From the NCBI GenBank assembly GCA_036258055.1, contig DATAEK010000196.1, positions 1-62,673 of the forward strand: a stretch of 62,673 bases of DNA, given 5' to 3'. This document shows, piece after piece, positions 35,807 to 44,397 of this stretch; position 1 is the first letter of the stretch; every line of letters begins with the position of its first letter. The DNA comes from DATAEK01 sp036258055 (GTDB lineage Bacteria; Acidobacteriota; Vicinamibacteria; Vicinamibacterales; 2-12-FULL-66-21). The position numbers and the translations under genes are program-made. The notes beneath the pieces are model-generated. The model was given only the letters and a program-made list of their open reading frames with translations. It searched no databases and was not told where the DNA came from.

Positions 35807-36094
35807 CTATGCTTCGTGGCCGTCTTCGTTGTTGGCGATGCGCTCGAGCCGCCGCGCTTCGTCGATGACGCGCTCGAACAACCGCCGGATCGCGCCATCG
35901 TCCAGGGGGCCGCGATTGAGTTCCTGGACGTGGGCGAGCACCTCCGCTTCCCGCGTGGGCTGGTACACCTCCATGCCTTCGGCCTTCTTGACCCGGCCGA
36001 TCTCGAGCGCGCACGCCGCTCGTGCGCTCAGCAGCCGCACGAGCTGGGCATCGAGCTCGTCGATCTGCTCCCGCAGCGCCTTGAGGCGTGTCAC
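35807..36094 (-). CDS. aroQ: chorismate mutase (AroQ class)
   Basis: Converts chorismate to prephenate. From a GTG overlapping the trpA stop as GTGA it has 95 residues, normal for monofunctional AroQ. All-helical, with active-site-type Arg8 (LREQIDELD), Arg25, Lys36 (GRVKK) and Arg48-Glu (PTREAEV). Longer in-frame starts lie inside trpA. No signal peptide, so cytoplasmic. Its location ties the Phe/Tyr branch to the trp operon. Confidence 0.92.
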   Translation of the reverse strand: MTRLKALREQIDELDAQLVRLLSARAACALEIGRVKKAEGMEVYQPTREAEVLAHVQELNRGPLDDGAIRRLFERVIDEARRLERIANNEDGHEA

Positions 36095-36882
36095 AGCGCG
36101 CTCTTCAGCCACCGTACGTACTCGCTCGCGCGTTCGCATCCATCGGGCGCGCTGCCCCATTTCGCCACCGTGTCGACGAGTCCGCTGCCGACGACCGCCG
36201 CGTCCGCCACGCGGCAGACCTCGGCGACATGTTCTGGGCGCGAGATTCCGAAGCCCAGCGCGATCGGGAGATTCGACGATGCCCGGACTCGTGAGAGCAG
36301 CTGATTGATGTCACCGTCGAGGCTGTCACGCATTCCCGTCACGCCCAGCCGGGAAATCACGTAGAGAAAGCCCGCCCCTAACTCCGACGACCGACGGATC
36401 CGTTCGTCGCTGGTAGTGGGACTCACCAGGAATATCGGATCGAGCCCGGCGGCAACCAGGGTGGCGCGCAACGGCTCCGCCTCTTCCACCGGATAGTCGA
36501 GAATCAGCACACCGTCGACTCCAGCCTCGCGTGCCTCACGCGCGAAGACGTCGGGTCGCATGCGAAGCACGGGATTCGAATAGGTGAAAAGCACAATCGG
36601 CGTATCCACCGAGGCCCTGACCGTCCGGACGACGTCGAGCGTTCCACGCAGCGTCATGCCACCGGCGAGCGCGCGCTCGCTGGCCCGCTGGATGACGGGT
36701 CCGTCAGCGAGCGGATCGGAGAACGGCACGCCCACTTCAAGGACGTCCGCGCCGGCGCGCGCGACCGCGATCATGATGGCGGCCGATCGTGCCGCGTCAG
36801 GGTCACCGGCGGTCAGATAGGCCACGAGGCCACCCGATTTGTGAGCGCGCAGACGGCTGAAGGTGTCGGCGAGCCGCGACAT
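36091..36882 (-). CDS. trpA: tryptophan synthase alpha subunit
   Basis: Cleaves indole-3-glycerol phosphate to indole and glyceraldehyde-3-phosphate. 263 residues; GADVLEVGVPFSDPLADGP carries the catalytic Glu and Asp region, and ITRLGVTG-like ISRLGVTGMR the phosphate loop. Overlaps trpB by one base and aroQ by four. Confidence 0.97.
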   Translation of the reverse strand: MSRLADTFSRLRAHKSGGLVAYLTAGDPDAARSAAIMIAVARAGADVLEVGVPFSDPLADGPVIQRASERALAGGMTLRGTLDVVRTVRASVDTPIVLFTYSNPVLRMRPDVFAREAREAGVDGVLILDYPVEEAEPLRATLVAAGLDPIFLVSPTTSDERIRRSSELGAGFLYVISRLGVTGMRDSLDGDINQLLSRVRASSNLPIALGFGISRPEHVAEVCRVADAAVVGSGLVDTVAKWGSAPDGCERASEYVRWLKSAL

Positions 36883-38132
36883 CAGCGCACCGCCTCATGG
36901 GCCGTGGCACTCAGCGCTTTCTCGACACTCAGTACGTCCTTGTCTCCTCTCCCCGAAAGATTGACGAGCAGCACGCCGTCTCGCGGCATCTGCCGGGCAA
37001 TGCGGCAGGCGTACGCGACGGCGTGCGCGGACTCGAGCGCAGGGAGGATGCCTTCGAGTCGCCCAAGTTTCTGAAATGCGTCCAACGCCTCGTCGTCGTC
37101 CACCCAGGCGTACTCGGCGCGGCCCAGGTCGTGCAACCACGCGTGTTCGGGGCCTACGGCGGCGTAGTCCAGCCCCGCGGAGATTGAGTGCGTGAGCTCG
37201 ATATTCCCGTTGTCGTCCTGGAGCACGAACGTGCGGGTTCCCTGCAGGACTCCGGCGCTGCCTCCCGCGAATCTCGCGGCGTGCTGGCCCGGTCTGATGC
37301 CATGTCCACCCGCTTCGACCCCAATCAACCGGACGGAAGGATCGTCGATGAACGCATCGAACATGCCCATGGCGTTACTGCCGCCGCCGACGCAGGCGAC
37401 GATCGTGTTCGGGAGCCGTCCGATTGCTTCGAGACACTGGGCGCGCGCCTCGCGCCCGATGACCGACTGGAACTCGCGAACCATGAGCGGGTATGGATGC
37501 GGCCCGAGTACCGATCCCAGCAGGTAGTAACTGTCGCGCACGGTCGCGACCCAGTCACGCATCGCTTCATTGATGGCGTCCTTGAGCGTTCGGGCGCCGG
37601 CGTCAACCCGGCGAACGGTTGCGCCGAGTAACTGCATGCGAAACACGTTCAGGGACTGGCGTGCCATGTCTTCTGCGCCCATGTATACGTCGCACTCGAG
37701 GCCGAGCAGCGCGCACACCGTCGCGGTTGCCACACCGTGCTGCCCCGCCCCGGTCTCCGCGATCACCCGACGCTTGCCCATGCGCACGGCGAGGAGTGCC
37801 TGGCCCAGCGCGTTGTTGATCTTGTGAGCGCCGGTGTGGGCGAGATCCTCGCGCTTCAGGAAGATCCGGGCGCCGCCGGCGGACTCGGCCAGACGACGCG
37901 CTTCGTAGATCGGCGTTGGTCGGCCCACGTAGTCACGCAGCAACCGCGCGAGGCGATCCGTGAACTCGGGATCCTGTCGGGCGTCGAGGTAGGCGCGCTC
38001 GAGCGCGGCGACGGGTGCGACCAGCGTTTCCGGCACGAAACGGCCGCCGTACGCGCCGTAATAACCGCGCGGGTCCGGATCGCGCTTCGCAAACGACGGG
38101 GTTGACGTCTCAGAGTGGCTCACGAGATTCAA
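36882..38132 (-). CDS. trpB: tryptophan synthase beta subunit
   Basis: PLP enzyme joining indole and serine to give tryptophan. 416 residues with the PLP lysine Lys104 in HTGAHKINN, GGGSNAMG phosphate cup, and YGGRFVPETL at the start, all typical of TrpB1. The ATG at 38132 overlaps trpF by 23 bases. A full TrpAB pair. Confidence 0.97.
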   Translation of the reverse strand: MNLVSHSETSTPSFAKRDPDPRGYYGAYGGRFVPETLVAPVAALERAYLDARQDPEFTDRLARLLRDYVGRPTPIYEARRLAESAGGARIFLKREDLAHTGAHKINNALGQALLAVRMGKRRVIAETGAGQHGVATATVCALLGLECDVYMGAEDMARQSLNVFRMQLLGATVRRVDAGARTLKDAINEAMRDWVATVRDSYYLLGSVLGPHPYPLMVREFQSVIGREARAQCLEAIGRLPNTIVACVGGGSNAMGMFDAFIDDPSVRLIGVEAGGHGIRPGQHAARFAGGSAGVLQGTRTFVLQDDNGNIELTHSISAGLDYAAVGPEHAWLHDLGRAEYAWVDDDEALDAFQKLGRLEGILPALESAHAVAYACRIARQMPRDGVLLVNLSGRGDKDVLSVEKALSATAHEAVR

Positions 38133-38793
38133 TCAGGCTCAATGGGTTCAGATGATCGGCGGCGGCCGCCCGCGTTGACTGGTCTACTGCCTCGAAAAAC
38201 CGCCGGAGCGCTGCCGCGTCCTTCAGTCCCGGCGACGACTCCACGCCGGACGATACGTCGATCGCGTACGGGTTGACCTCGGCGATCGCATGGCTGATGT
38301 TCTCGGCGTTCAGCCCTCCGGAGAGCGCGATGGGGCGAATCCGCGCGGCGGCAGCGGCGACTTTCCAATCAATCGGCCGCCCTGTGCCACCGCGCCTCAC
38401 CGGATCGTGCGCGTCGAGGAGCACCGTGACGCGTGACGGAATCGCGGCGAGCGACGGTTCGGGATCAAAAGCATCTGTCACCGAAAGCGCTTTGATGACC
38501 CGGAGCGGGCTTCGCTCGTACGCGGTCAGCGACTCGTCACCGTGCAGCTGGACCGCCCCGAGTTTCGCCACCCCCGCGACGGCCGACACGTGATCCGCGT
38601 CCTGGTTCACGAAAACACCAACCGGCGTCACAAATGGAGGCAAGCGGGAGACGATGGCGCGCGCGCGGTGAGGGTCGATGAATCTAGGACTGTCCGGCCA
38701 GAACACGAACCCGATCGCATCCGCGCCAAGCTCGCACGCGAGCAGCGCATCCTCGAGGCGACGGATGCCGCAGATCTTCACACGGGGTCTCAT
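38110..38793 (-). CDS. trpF: phosphoribosylanthranilate isomerase
   Basis: Amadori rearrangement, third step of Trp synthesis. 227 residues from the ATG that overlaps trpC as ATGA. RVKICGIR (catalytic Cys8 after MRPRVKIC), QLHGDE and the carboxy-terminal DVSSGVESSPG with catalytic Asp. An upstream ATG at 38880 adds 29 atypical residues within trpC and is rejected. Confidence 0.96.
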   Translation of the reverse strand: MRPRVKICGIRRLEDALLACELGADAIGFVFWPDSPRFIDPHRARAIVSRLPPFVTPVGVFVNQDADHVSAVAGVAKLGAVQLHGDESLTAYERSPLRVIKALSVTDAFDPEPSLAAIPSRVTVLLDAHDPVRRGGTGRPIDWKVAAAAARIRPIALSGGLNAENISHAIAEVNPYAIDVSSGVESSPGLKDAAALRRFFEAVDQSTRAAAADHLNPLSLIESREPL

Positions 38794-39581
38794 CGCGGAT
38801 GCCTCAGCTCGCGCAGCGCCGCGCCCGGATCCGGTTGCCCGATCAGCCGCTCCCCCACCAGGAAAGCCTGGTATCCGCACGCGGTGAGGCGCGTGAGATC
38901 GTCGTGCGCGCGAATGCCGCTCTCAGCCACGGCAATCGTTCCTGACGGCAACACACGCGCGACGAGCTCGTGGACAGCTGGATCGACGGCAAGCGTCCGC
39001 AGGTTCCGGCTGTTCACACCGATCACTCGCGCCCCCGCGTCGATCGCACGCCTTGCCTCATCGTCCTCGTGCACCTCCACGAGGGCCGCCAACCCCAGGT
39101 GCTGGCAGGCCGCGATGAGCGAGCGCAACAGGGGGTCATCGAGCGCGCTGACAATCAGCAGCGCCGCATCCGCGCCGAGCGCAGCCGCCTCGATGAGCTG
39201 ATAGTCCGTCACGATGAAGTCTTTGCGGAGGAGCGGCACGTCGACGGCCGCACGGACAGCCGCGAGGTGCTCCGAGGCGCCATCGAAGAAGGTCGGCTCG
39301 GTCAGAACGGACACGGCTGCGGCGCCCGCCTGTGCGTAGGCCGTCGCGTGCTTCGCCGGGTCGTAATCACTCCGCAGAATGCCGCGGGACGGCGACCTCC
39401 GCTTGCACTCGGCGATGATGCGCGGCGCCGGCGAGTTCGATAGCGCGTCTTCGAACAGATCGCCGCGAGGGTGACGGCTCACGTCGCGCTCGAGGTCGAC
39501 GCTCGTACGCACGGCACGAGCGATCTCGACGCGCCGGCGGGTCGCTGCGACGATGGTTTCGAGGAGATCCGCGGTGATCAT
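38790..39581 (-). CDS. trpC: indole-3-glycerol phosphate synthase
   Basis: Closes the indole ring in step four. 263 residues, with IAECKRRSPSRG (catalytic Lys), LRKDFIV, EVHEDDE and GVNSRNLRT. Separate from TrpF, not fused as in enterics. Overlaps trpD and trpF by 4 bases each. Confidence 0.97.
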   Translation of the reverse strand: MITADLLETIVAATRRRVEIARAVRTSVDLERDVSRHPRGDLFEDALSNSPAPRIIAECKRRSPSRGILRSDYDPAKHATAYAQAGAAAVSVLTEPTFFDGASEHLAAVRAAVDVPLLRKDFIVTDYQLIEAAALGADAALLIVSALDDPLLRSLIAACQHLGLAALVEVHEDDEARRAIDAGARVIGVNSRNLRTLAVDPAVHELVARVLPSGTIAVAESGIRAHDDLTRLTACGYQAFLVGERLIGQPDPGAALRELRHPR

Positions 39582-40609
39582 GCGCTCGCCGCCTCCTCGG
39601 AGGCGTTCGAGACCCGTACCAGAAGGTCGAGAACGCCCGTCGCGCGCCGGTCGTCGATTGCCGCCCCAGCGAGAGTGATGCCGTCCTGAAGCGACGTCGC
39701 CGCGCCTGCGATCAGGAGTGAGGCACCGGCATTGAGCAGCGCAATGTCGCGGGTTGGACCGGGCCGACCATCCAATACGGCGCGTGCGATCCGCGCGTTC
39801 TCAGCAGCGTCGCCGCCGCGGAGGTCCTCAGGCATGGCCTTCGGCAGCGAGACGTCCGAGGGATGAATGTAGAACGTATTGACGGTGCCATCGCGGCACT
39901 CGGAAACCTTGGTATAGCCGGTCGTCGAGATCTCATCGAGGCCGTCAGCGCCGTGAACGACCCATGCTCGTTCCGATCCAAGCAGGCTCAGCGCGCGTGC
40001 AACCAGCTCGGTCAGCTCGGGGCGTGGCACGCCAACGAGCTGTCGCGCCGCGCCAGCCGGATTCGTCAGTGGTCCGAGCAGGTTGAAGGCGGTCCGGACG
40101 CCGAGCTCGCGTCTGGTTTGCGCGGCGTGCCGCATCGATGGATGAAACGTCGGCGCGAAAAAGAACGCGATGTGGGCTTCGTCGAGGCATCGTTCGACGA
40201 CCGGAGGCGTCGCGCTGATGTTGACACCGAGCGCCTCGAACAGATCGGCGCTGCCGCAGCGGCTCGAGACCGAGCGATTGCCATGTTTGGCCACTCGAAC
40301 ACCGCACGCCGCGACGATCAACGCAGCGACGGTCGAAACGTTGAAGGTGTGGGCCTGATCCCCGCCGGTTCCGCACGTGTCGAATACCGGCTGGTGCCGC
40401 CGCTCGAGCGAGGTCGCCCGCCCCCGCATCGTCCGCGCAAATCCGACAATCTCTGCCGGCCGCTCCCCTTTCATGCGCAAGGCGACGAGCAACCCGGCGA
40501 TCTGTGAGGGCTGGGCGCGGCCCTCCATGATCTCGTTCATCGCCGCGGCCGATTCTTCCACGGTCAGATCCTGCCGCCGCTGCAGTTTCTCGATGAGTCC
40601 AGAGAACAT
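39578..40609 (-). CDS. trpD: anthranilate phosphoribosyltransferase
   Basis: Transfers phosphoribose to anthranilate. 343 residues from ATG 40609, which overlaps the trpG stop by one base. DTCGTGGDQ and KHGNRSVSSRCGSAD, the PRPP and anthranilate sites, are intact. A much longer open frame upstream is trpG read in another frame. Not fused to TrpG. Confidence 0.97.
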   Translation of the reverse strand: MFSGLIEKLQRRQDLTVEESAAAMNEIMEGRAQPSQIAGLLVALRMKGERPAEIVGFARTMRGRATSLERRHQPVFDTCGTGGDQAHTFNVSTVAALIVAACGVRVAKHGNRSVSSRCGSADLFEALGVNISATPPVVERCLDEAHIAFFFAPTFHPSMRHAAQTRRELGVRTAFNLLGPLTNPAGAARQLVGVPRPELTELVARALSLLGSERAWVVHGADGLDEISTTGYTKVSECRDGTVNTFYIHPSDVSLPKAMPEDLRGGDAAENARIARAVLDGRPGPTRDIALLNAGASLLIAGAATSLQDGITLAGAAIDDRRATGVLDLLVRVSNASEEAASA

Positions 40610-41169
40610 CACATCTCCAGAAAGTTTCGAAGGAGCCGTCGCCCCTCGCCAGTCAACACCGACTCTGGATGAAACTGCACGCCGTGGATCGGAAACGTCC
40701 GATGCCGCACTGCCATGATGGTCCCATCCTCGGTACGGGCCGCGACCTCGAGGTCTGGCGGTGCCGGGTCCGCGATCACAAGGGAGTGATAGCGCCCGGC
40801 GTCGAACGAGGGCGAGATGCCGCGAAACACGCCGCGCCCGTCGTGCTGAATCGCCGAGGTCTTGCCGTGCATCAGCGTTGCCGCCCGGATGACGGCGCCC
40901 CCGAACGCGACGCCGATTCCTTGATGCCCGAGGCACACGCCGAGCATTGGCACGGTCGGCCCAAAACGACGGATGACGTCGACGGAGATACCCGCGTCCT
41001 CCGGCCGTCCCGGTCCGGGCGAGATGACGATCCGATCCGGCCGCAGCGTCTCGATGTCGTCAATCGACACTTCGTCGTTCCGCCGTACGAGTGGCGGCGC
41101 ACCCAGCTCGCCGAGGTACTGGGCCAGGTTCCAGGTGAACGAGTCGTAATTGTCGATGAGAAGGATCAC
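40609..41169 (-). CDS. trpG: anthranilate synthase glutamine amidotransferase
   Basis: Supplies ammonia from glutamine to TrpE. 186 residues; nucleophile Cys79 in GVCLGHQ and the His-Glu pair in FHPES. The HGKTSAI motif marks TrpG/PabA; location after trpE makes TrpG certain enough, though it may also serve folate synthesis. Confidence 0.96.
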   Translation of the reverse strand: MILLIDNYDSFTWNLAQYLGELGAPPLVRRNDEVSIDDIETLRPDRIVISPGPGRPEDAGISVDVIRRFGPTVPMLGVCLGHQGIGVAFGGAVIRAATLMHGKTSAIQHDGRGVFRGISPSFDAGRYHSLVIADPAPPDLEVAARTEDGTIMAVRHRTFPIHGVQFHPESVLTGEGRRLLRNFLEM

Positions 41170-42656
41170 AAACCTGCTTCCGCCATCGCGAGCGCCTGCA
41201 GCAGCGCCCGAGCTTTGTCCCGTGTTTCCTCGTATTCAGCCGCCGGATTGGAGTCGGCGACGATGCCCGCTCCGGCCTGCACCCGAGCCACCCCGTCGCG
41301 AATCGTGATCGTCCGAATCGCAATGCAGAAATCGAGATTGCCCGCGAAGTCGATGTAGCCGATGGCGCCGGCGTAGATGTCTCTTCGTGTCGGCTCGAGC
41401 TCGGCCAGGATCTGCATGGCACGAATCTTCGGAGCGCCCGACACGGTGCCCGCCGGAAAACACGACACGAGCGCGTCGAGGTGGTCGCGGTCCTCGGCAA
41501 GCTTGCCGTCGACGGTGGAGACGAGGTGCATCACGTGGGAGTAGCGCTCGAGCGCCATGTACTGCGGCACCCGCACCGAGCCGTATTCACAGACACGCCC
41601 AAGGTCGTTCCGTCCCAGGTCGACCAGCATGACGTGCTCGGCACGCTCCTTCTCGTTGCGTCTCAGCTCCTCCGCCAGGCGCAGATCTTCGTCCTCGTTC
41701 GTACCGCGGGGTCTCGTGCCCGCAATCGGATGGGTCTCGACGCGTCGTCCTTCGACGCGGACGAGCATTTCCGGTGAGGACCCGACGATCGCGAGCCCTC
41801 CCAGGCGGATGAAATACATATAGGGCGACGGATTCACGTGCCTGAGCGCGCGATACACCGTGAACGGATCGGCGCTCACGTCGGCTTCGAAACGCTGAGA
41901 GAGCACGGCCTGATAGATGTCGCCGGCGGCGATGCGCTCTTTGATCGTCCGGACGCCGGCTTCGAACGTGACACGCTCCTGATTCGAGCGGACGTCCGGC
42001 GCGTCGTGGGTCCGCGGTTCCGGCTGAGACAGACCACGTTCGAGCTCGCGCTCGAGGAACTGAATCTTCGCGCAGGCGAACTGGTAGAGCGCCCGCAGAT
42101 CCTCGTCGGCCGAGATGCGAGCGTTGGCGACGATGAGGATCCGGTGCTTCACGTGGTCGAAGGCCAGCACGGTATCGAAGAGCATGAAACCGGCCTCGTC
42201 TTCGTCGCCCCCTGATCCATTCCACGATCGCTCCTCCCACGCGTTCTGCAGAGCGGGCTCGAAGATCGGGGCCGCATCGTAGCCGACGAACCCGACCGCG
42301 CCGCCGGTAAACCGTGGAAGCCCGGGCACGAACGGCGACTGGAACTCCGCCATGAGACGGCGCAAGGTGGCGACGAAGCCCTCGTCTGTCTCCGTCATCA
42401 CACCCGAGCGATCGATCGTGGTGCGGCCGCCTCGAGTCCGCAGGACGAGAAACGGATCCTTCCCAAGGAACGAATAGCGCGCGATGCGTTCGCCACCCTC
42501 TACGCTCTCGAACAGGAACGCGTAATCGGAGTGCTCGGCGATCTTGAGAAACGCCGACACCGGCGTCAGCAGATCCGCGATGATTTCCTTCACGACCGGC
42601 ACGAACGTGCCGCGCCGCGCCAGGTCGACGAATTCCTCGTACGTCGTTTGCTTCAT
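41166..42656 (-). CDS. trpE: anthranilate synthase component I
   Basis: Commits chorismate to Trp. 496 residues from ATG 42656 overlapping the aroDE stop as ATGA. Chorismate-binding core with HPIAGTRPRG, ERAEHVMLVDLGRNDLG and GTVSGAPK. The amino part includes SYAFLFES-like DYAFLFESVEGG, a candidate Trp feedback site (usual motif has Leu-Glu-Ser); FES is close. Coupled to aroDE and trpG by 4-base overlaps. Confidence 0.97.
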   Translation of the reverse strand: MKQTTYEEFVDLARRGTFVPVVKEIIADLLTPVSAFLKIAEHSDYAFLFESVEGGERIARYSFLGKDPFLVLRTRGGRTTIDRSGVMTETDEGFVATLRRLMAEFQSPFVPGLPRFTGGAVGFVGYDAAPIFEPALQNAWEERSWNGSGGDEDEAGFMLFDTVLAFDHVKHRILIVANARISADEDLRALYQFACAKIQFLERELERGLSQPEPRTHDAPDVRSNQERVTFEAGVRTIKERIAAGDIYQAVLSQRFEADVSADPFTVYRALRHVNPSPYMYFIRLGGLAIVGSSPEMLVRVEGRRVETHPIAGTRPRGTNEDEDLRLAEELRRNEKERAEHVMLVDLGRNDLGRVCEYGSVRVPQYMALERYSHVMHLVSTVDGKLAEDRDHLDALVSCFPAGTVSGAPKIRAMQILAELEPTRRDIYAGAIGYIDFAGNLDFCIAIRTITIRDGVARVQAGAGIVADSNPAAEYEETRDKARALLQALAMAEAGL

Positions 42657-44140
42657 AAATTCGATGTGTTCGAATGGGTTGCCGCTGCCGACGTCTGGAA
42701 CGGGACGCCACCGGCCGCGGCTTGAAACAAGCCAGCCGGCGGACGCTGTCCCGTCCACAGTTCGAACTGGCGCTCCGCCTGCGCGATGAGCATTTCAAGG
42801 CCACCGATTGGCAGGCAGCCGGCGGCCCGGGCATCGGCGAGAAGCTGTGTCTCCGCCGGCGCGTACACGAGATCGAACACGATCTCGCCATCGAGCGCGG
42901 CGCCGGCAATTGGGTTCGCAGGATCCTTCGTGCTCCCGGCAGGCGTGGCGTTGACGAGCACGTCCCAGCTTCCGCAGCGCGGCGGAAAGGTGCCGACCGT
43001 TCCGCCGGCGAGCTGCGCGATCTCGCGCGCGGCTTCCGGCTTCCGGGCGCTGACCGTGACGGCAGCCCCTTGATGCGACAGCGCCACCGCGACCGCGCGT
43101 GCCGCCCCGCCCGCGCCGAGCACCGTCGCGCGCACCCCTTTCAGAGCAATCCGTCCAGACAGCGGGGCGAGGAATCCCTCGACGTCCGTGTTCGCACCAA
43201 GCCAGCGGTTGTCCCGGACGATAATCGTGTTGATCGCGCCGACCCGTCGCGCCAACGGATCGACATCGTCCATGTAGGCCATCATCGCGACTTTGAGCGG
43301 CGCCGTGATGCTCGCGCCTCGGAGGCCCAGACGCCGCGCGCAGCGCACGAAGTCCTCCGCGGACGAGGTTTCGAACGGAAGGTAGGTGGCGCTCACGCCG
43401 GCGGCCGCAAAGCCCGCGTTGTGCATCACGGGTGACAAGGAGTGGCCGACCGGGCTGCCCGCCACGCCGTAGACCGCAGAGTCAGAGCGAATGCGCCGGA
43501 ATTGGAACTCCCGCAGCATGCGGTCGAGCGGCAGTTGACCAGGTGCGGCGCCGTCACCCGCATACGTCCATCGATTGTTCAGCCGCGTCGCCAGAAGTCT
43601 GGCCGGCACACCGGCCTGCCCCATTGCGACCAGGATGTGCGAAGGTGGCTGGGCGGCGGCGCTATCCGCGAGATCGAAGAGCGGCAGCGACGCCGACAGC
43701 GTCGGCGTCATCACCGAAAGCTTCGAAATTTCCGCGCCCATCGATCGCAGCGTTCGATATCGCGCGACGATGTCGTTCCCGGTGGCCGTGAACTGGTGCA
43801 TCGACACCACGACACCACGCCCTCGGCGGGCACGGATGATGTCGGGTGCGCAGGCGGCGATAGCCTCGACGTCGATGAACTCCGCTCCAAGCGCGACTGC
43901 GGACTCCAGCACGTGGCGGCGCTCGTCCTCCGAGCCGTCGAAGCGTCCGCCCTCCCAGGTGGGCCGGCATGTAATCACGACAGGCCGTCTCCGCCCTTCA
44001 AGCGCGCCGGCAACGTCCAGGTCCGTGACGCCATCGAGGCGGACCTCGATCAGGTCGGCGCCGTCGGCCGCGTCCCGCGCCCGGCGGATCTCGGCCATCG
44101 TCTGCCCCGCGACCGTTGCGCACAATTGCGTGTCAGGCAT
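42653..44140 (-). CDS. aroDE: bifunctional 3-dehydroquinate dehydratase / shikimate dehydrogenase
   Basis: Two successive shikimate-pathway steps in one 495-residue protein. Residues 1-215 are type I dehydroquinase: EVR at 32-34, catalytic His115 (SMHQF) and Schiff-base Lys140 (SKLSVM). Residues 222-480 are shikimate dehydrogenase: SLSPVMHN (234-241), catalytic Lys283 (APLK), Asp319 (GANTD), and the NADP loop GAGGAARA. The fusion is known in plants, Chlamydia and some planctomycete-like bacteria. It is first structural gene after the attenuator. The start has no close Shine-Dalgarno: GGAGG is 17 bases upstream, inside the terminator stem. Confidence 0.94.
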   Translation of the reverse strand: MPDTQLCATVAGQTMAEIRRARDAADGADLIEVRLDGVTDLDVAGALEGRRRPVVITCRPTWEGGRFDGSEDERRHVLESAVALGAEFIDVEAIAACAPDIIRARRGRGVVVSMHQFTATGNDIVARYRTLRSMGAEISKLSVMTPTLSASLPLFDLADSAAAQPPSHILVAMGQAGVPARLLATRLNNRWTYAGDGAAPGQLPLDRMLREFQFRRIRSDSAVYGVAGSPVGHSLSPVMHNAGFAAAGVSATYLPFETSSAEDFVRCARRLGLRGASITAPLKVAMMAYMDDVDPLARRVGAINTIIVRDNRWLGANTDVEGFLAPLSGRIALKGVRATVLGAGGAARAVAVALSHQGAAVTVSARKPEAAREIAQLAGGTVGTFPPRCGSWDVLVNATPAGSTKDPANPIAGAALDGEIVFDLVYAPAETQLLADARAAGCLPIGGLEMLIAQAERQFELWTGQRPPAGLFQAAAGGVPFQTSAAATHSNTSNL

Positions 44141-44149
44141 CGCTGAAAC

Positions 44150-44184
44150 GAAAAAAGCCTCCTCAGCGCTTGCTGAGGAGGCTT
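44150..44184 (-). terminator. attenuator terminator of the trp operon
   Basis: Perfect 13-base stem AAGCCTCCTCAGC / GCTGAGGAGGCTT (44184-44172 with 44167-44155), 4-base loop, ending in a run of six T on the minus strand. It stands 10 bases before aroDE, so ends leader transcripts unless the antiterminator forms. Confidence 0.93.
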
Positions 44185-44233
44185 CTTGGAATCCTTGTCC
44201 TGCGGCAGCAGGTTACGGGATCGCCCCCTCAGC
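44172..44233 (-). promoter_or_regulatory. antiterminator pairing segments of the trp leader
   Basis: GCTGAGGGGGC (44233-44223), inside the last codons of the leader peptide, can pair with GCCTCCTCAGC (44182-44172), the first arm of the terminator: 11 pairs, one of them G-U. A ribosome stalled on the Trp codons (44251-44243) leaves this segment free; a ribosome at the stop codon covers it. Between them lies a small hairpin CCTGC-TGCC-GCAGG just after the stop. Confidence 0.85.
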
Positions 44234-44305
44234 CGACGCATACCACCACCAATAGGACCGAAAGGCCCGGGTCGGGAGGCGATGCGAGTGGCTGAGCAGG
44301 CTCAT
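44213..44305 (-). CDS. trpL: trp operon leader peptide
   Basis: A 30-codon ORF, ATG 44305 to TAA 44213, whose peptide contains FRSYWWWYAS: three consecutive Trp codons (TGG) flanked by Tyr codons at residues 18-22. It is followed by an antiterminator/terminator pair and then aroDE-trpEGDCFBA. This is the classical arrangement for ribosome-mediated attenuation. Stalling for lack of charged tRNA-Trp, perhaps also tRNA-Tyr, should allow read-through. The promoter sits about 13 bases upstream, so the leader mRNA has almost no 5' untranslated region. Confidence 0.93.
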   Translation of the reverse strand: MSLLSHSHRLPTRAFRSYWWWYASAEGAIP

Positions 44306-44317
44306 GAAACGAGCCCC

Positions 44318-44347
44318 ACGATACCACCATTCTCACTTGACCGGCAA
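44318..44347 (-). promoter_or_regulatory. promoter of trpL-aroDE-trp operon
   Basis: TTGCCG (44347-44342), 18 bases, TATCGT (44323-44318) on the minus strand; start near 44311, 6 bases before the leader ATG. Its -35 shares a base pair with the -35 of the divergent promoter for the S55 peptidase. Confidence 0.6.
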
Positions 44348-44365
44348 GCGCCCGGTCCGTATAAC
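44337..44365 (+). promoter_or_regulatory. promoter of the S55 peptidase gene
   Basis: TTGACC (44337-44342), 17 bases, TATAAC (44360-44365). Transcripts would begin near 44372, downstream of an in-frame ATG at 44371, so the start at 44398 is preferred. It is back to back with the trp leader promoter. Confidence 0.75.
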
Positions 44366-44397
44366 TGGAAGTGGCGCCAGCATTTCCCAACCCAGTC

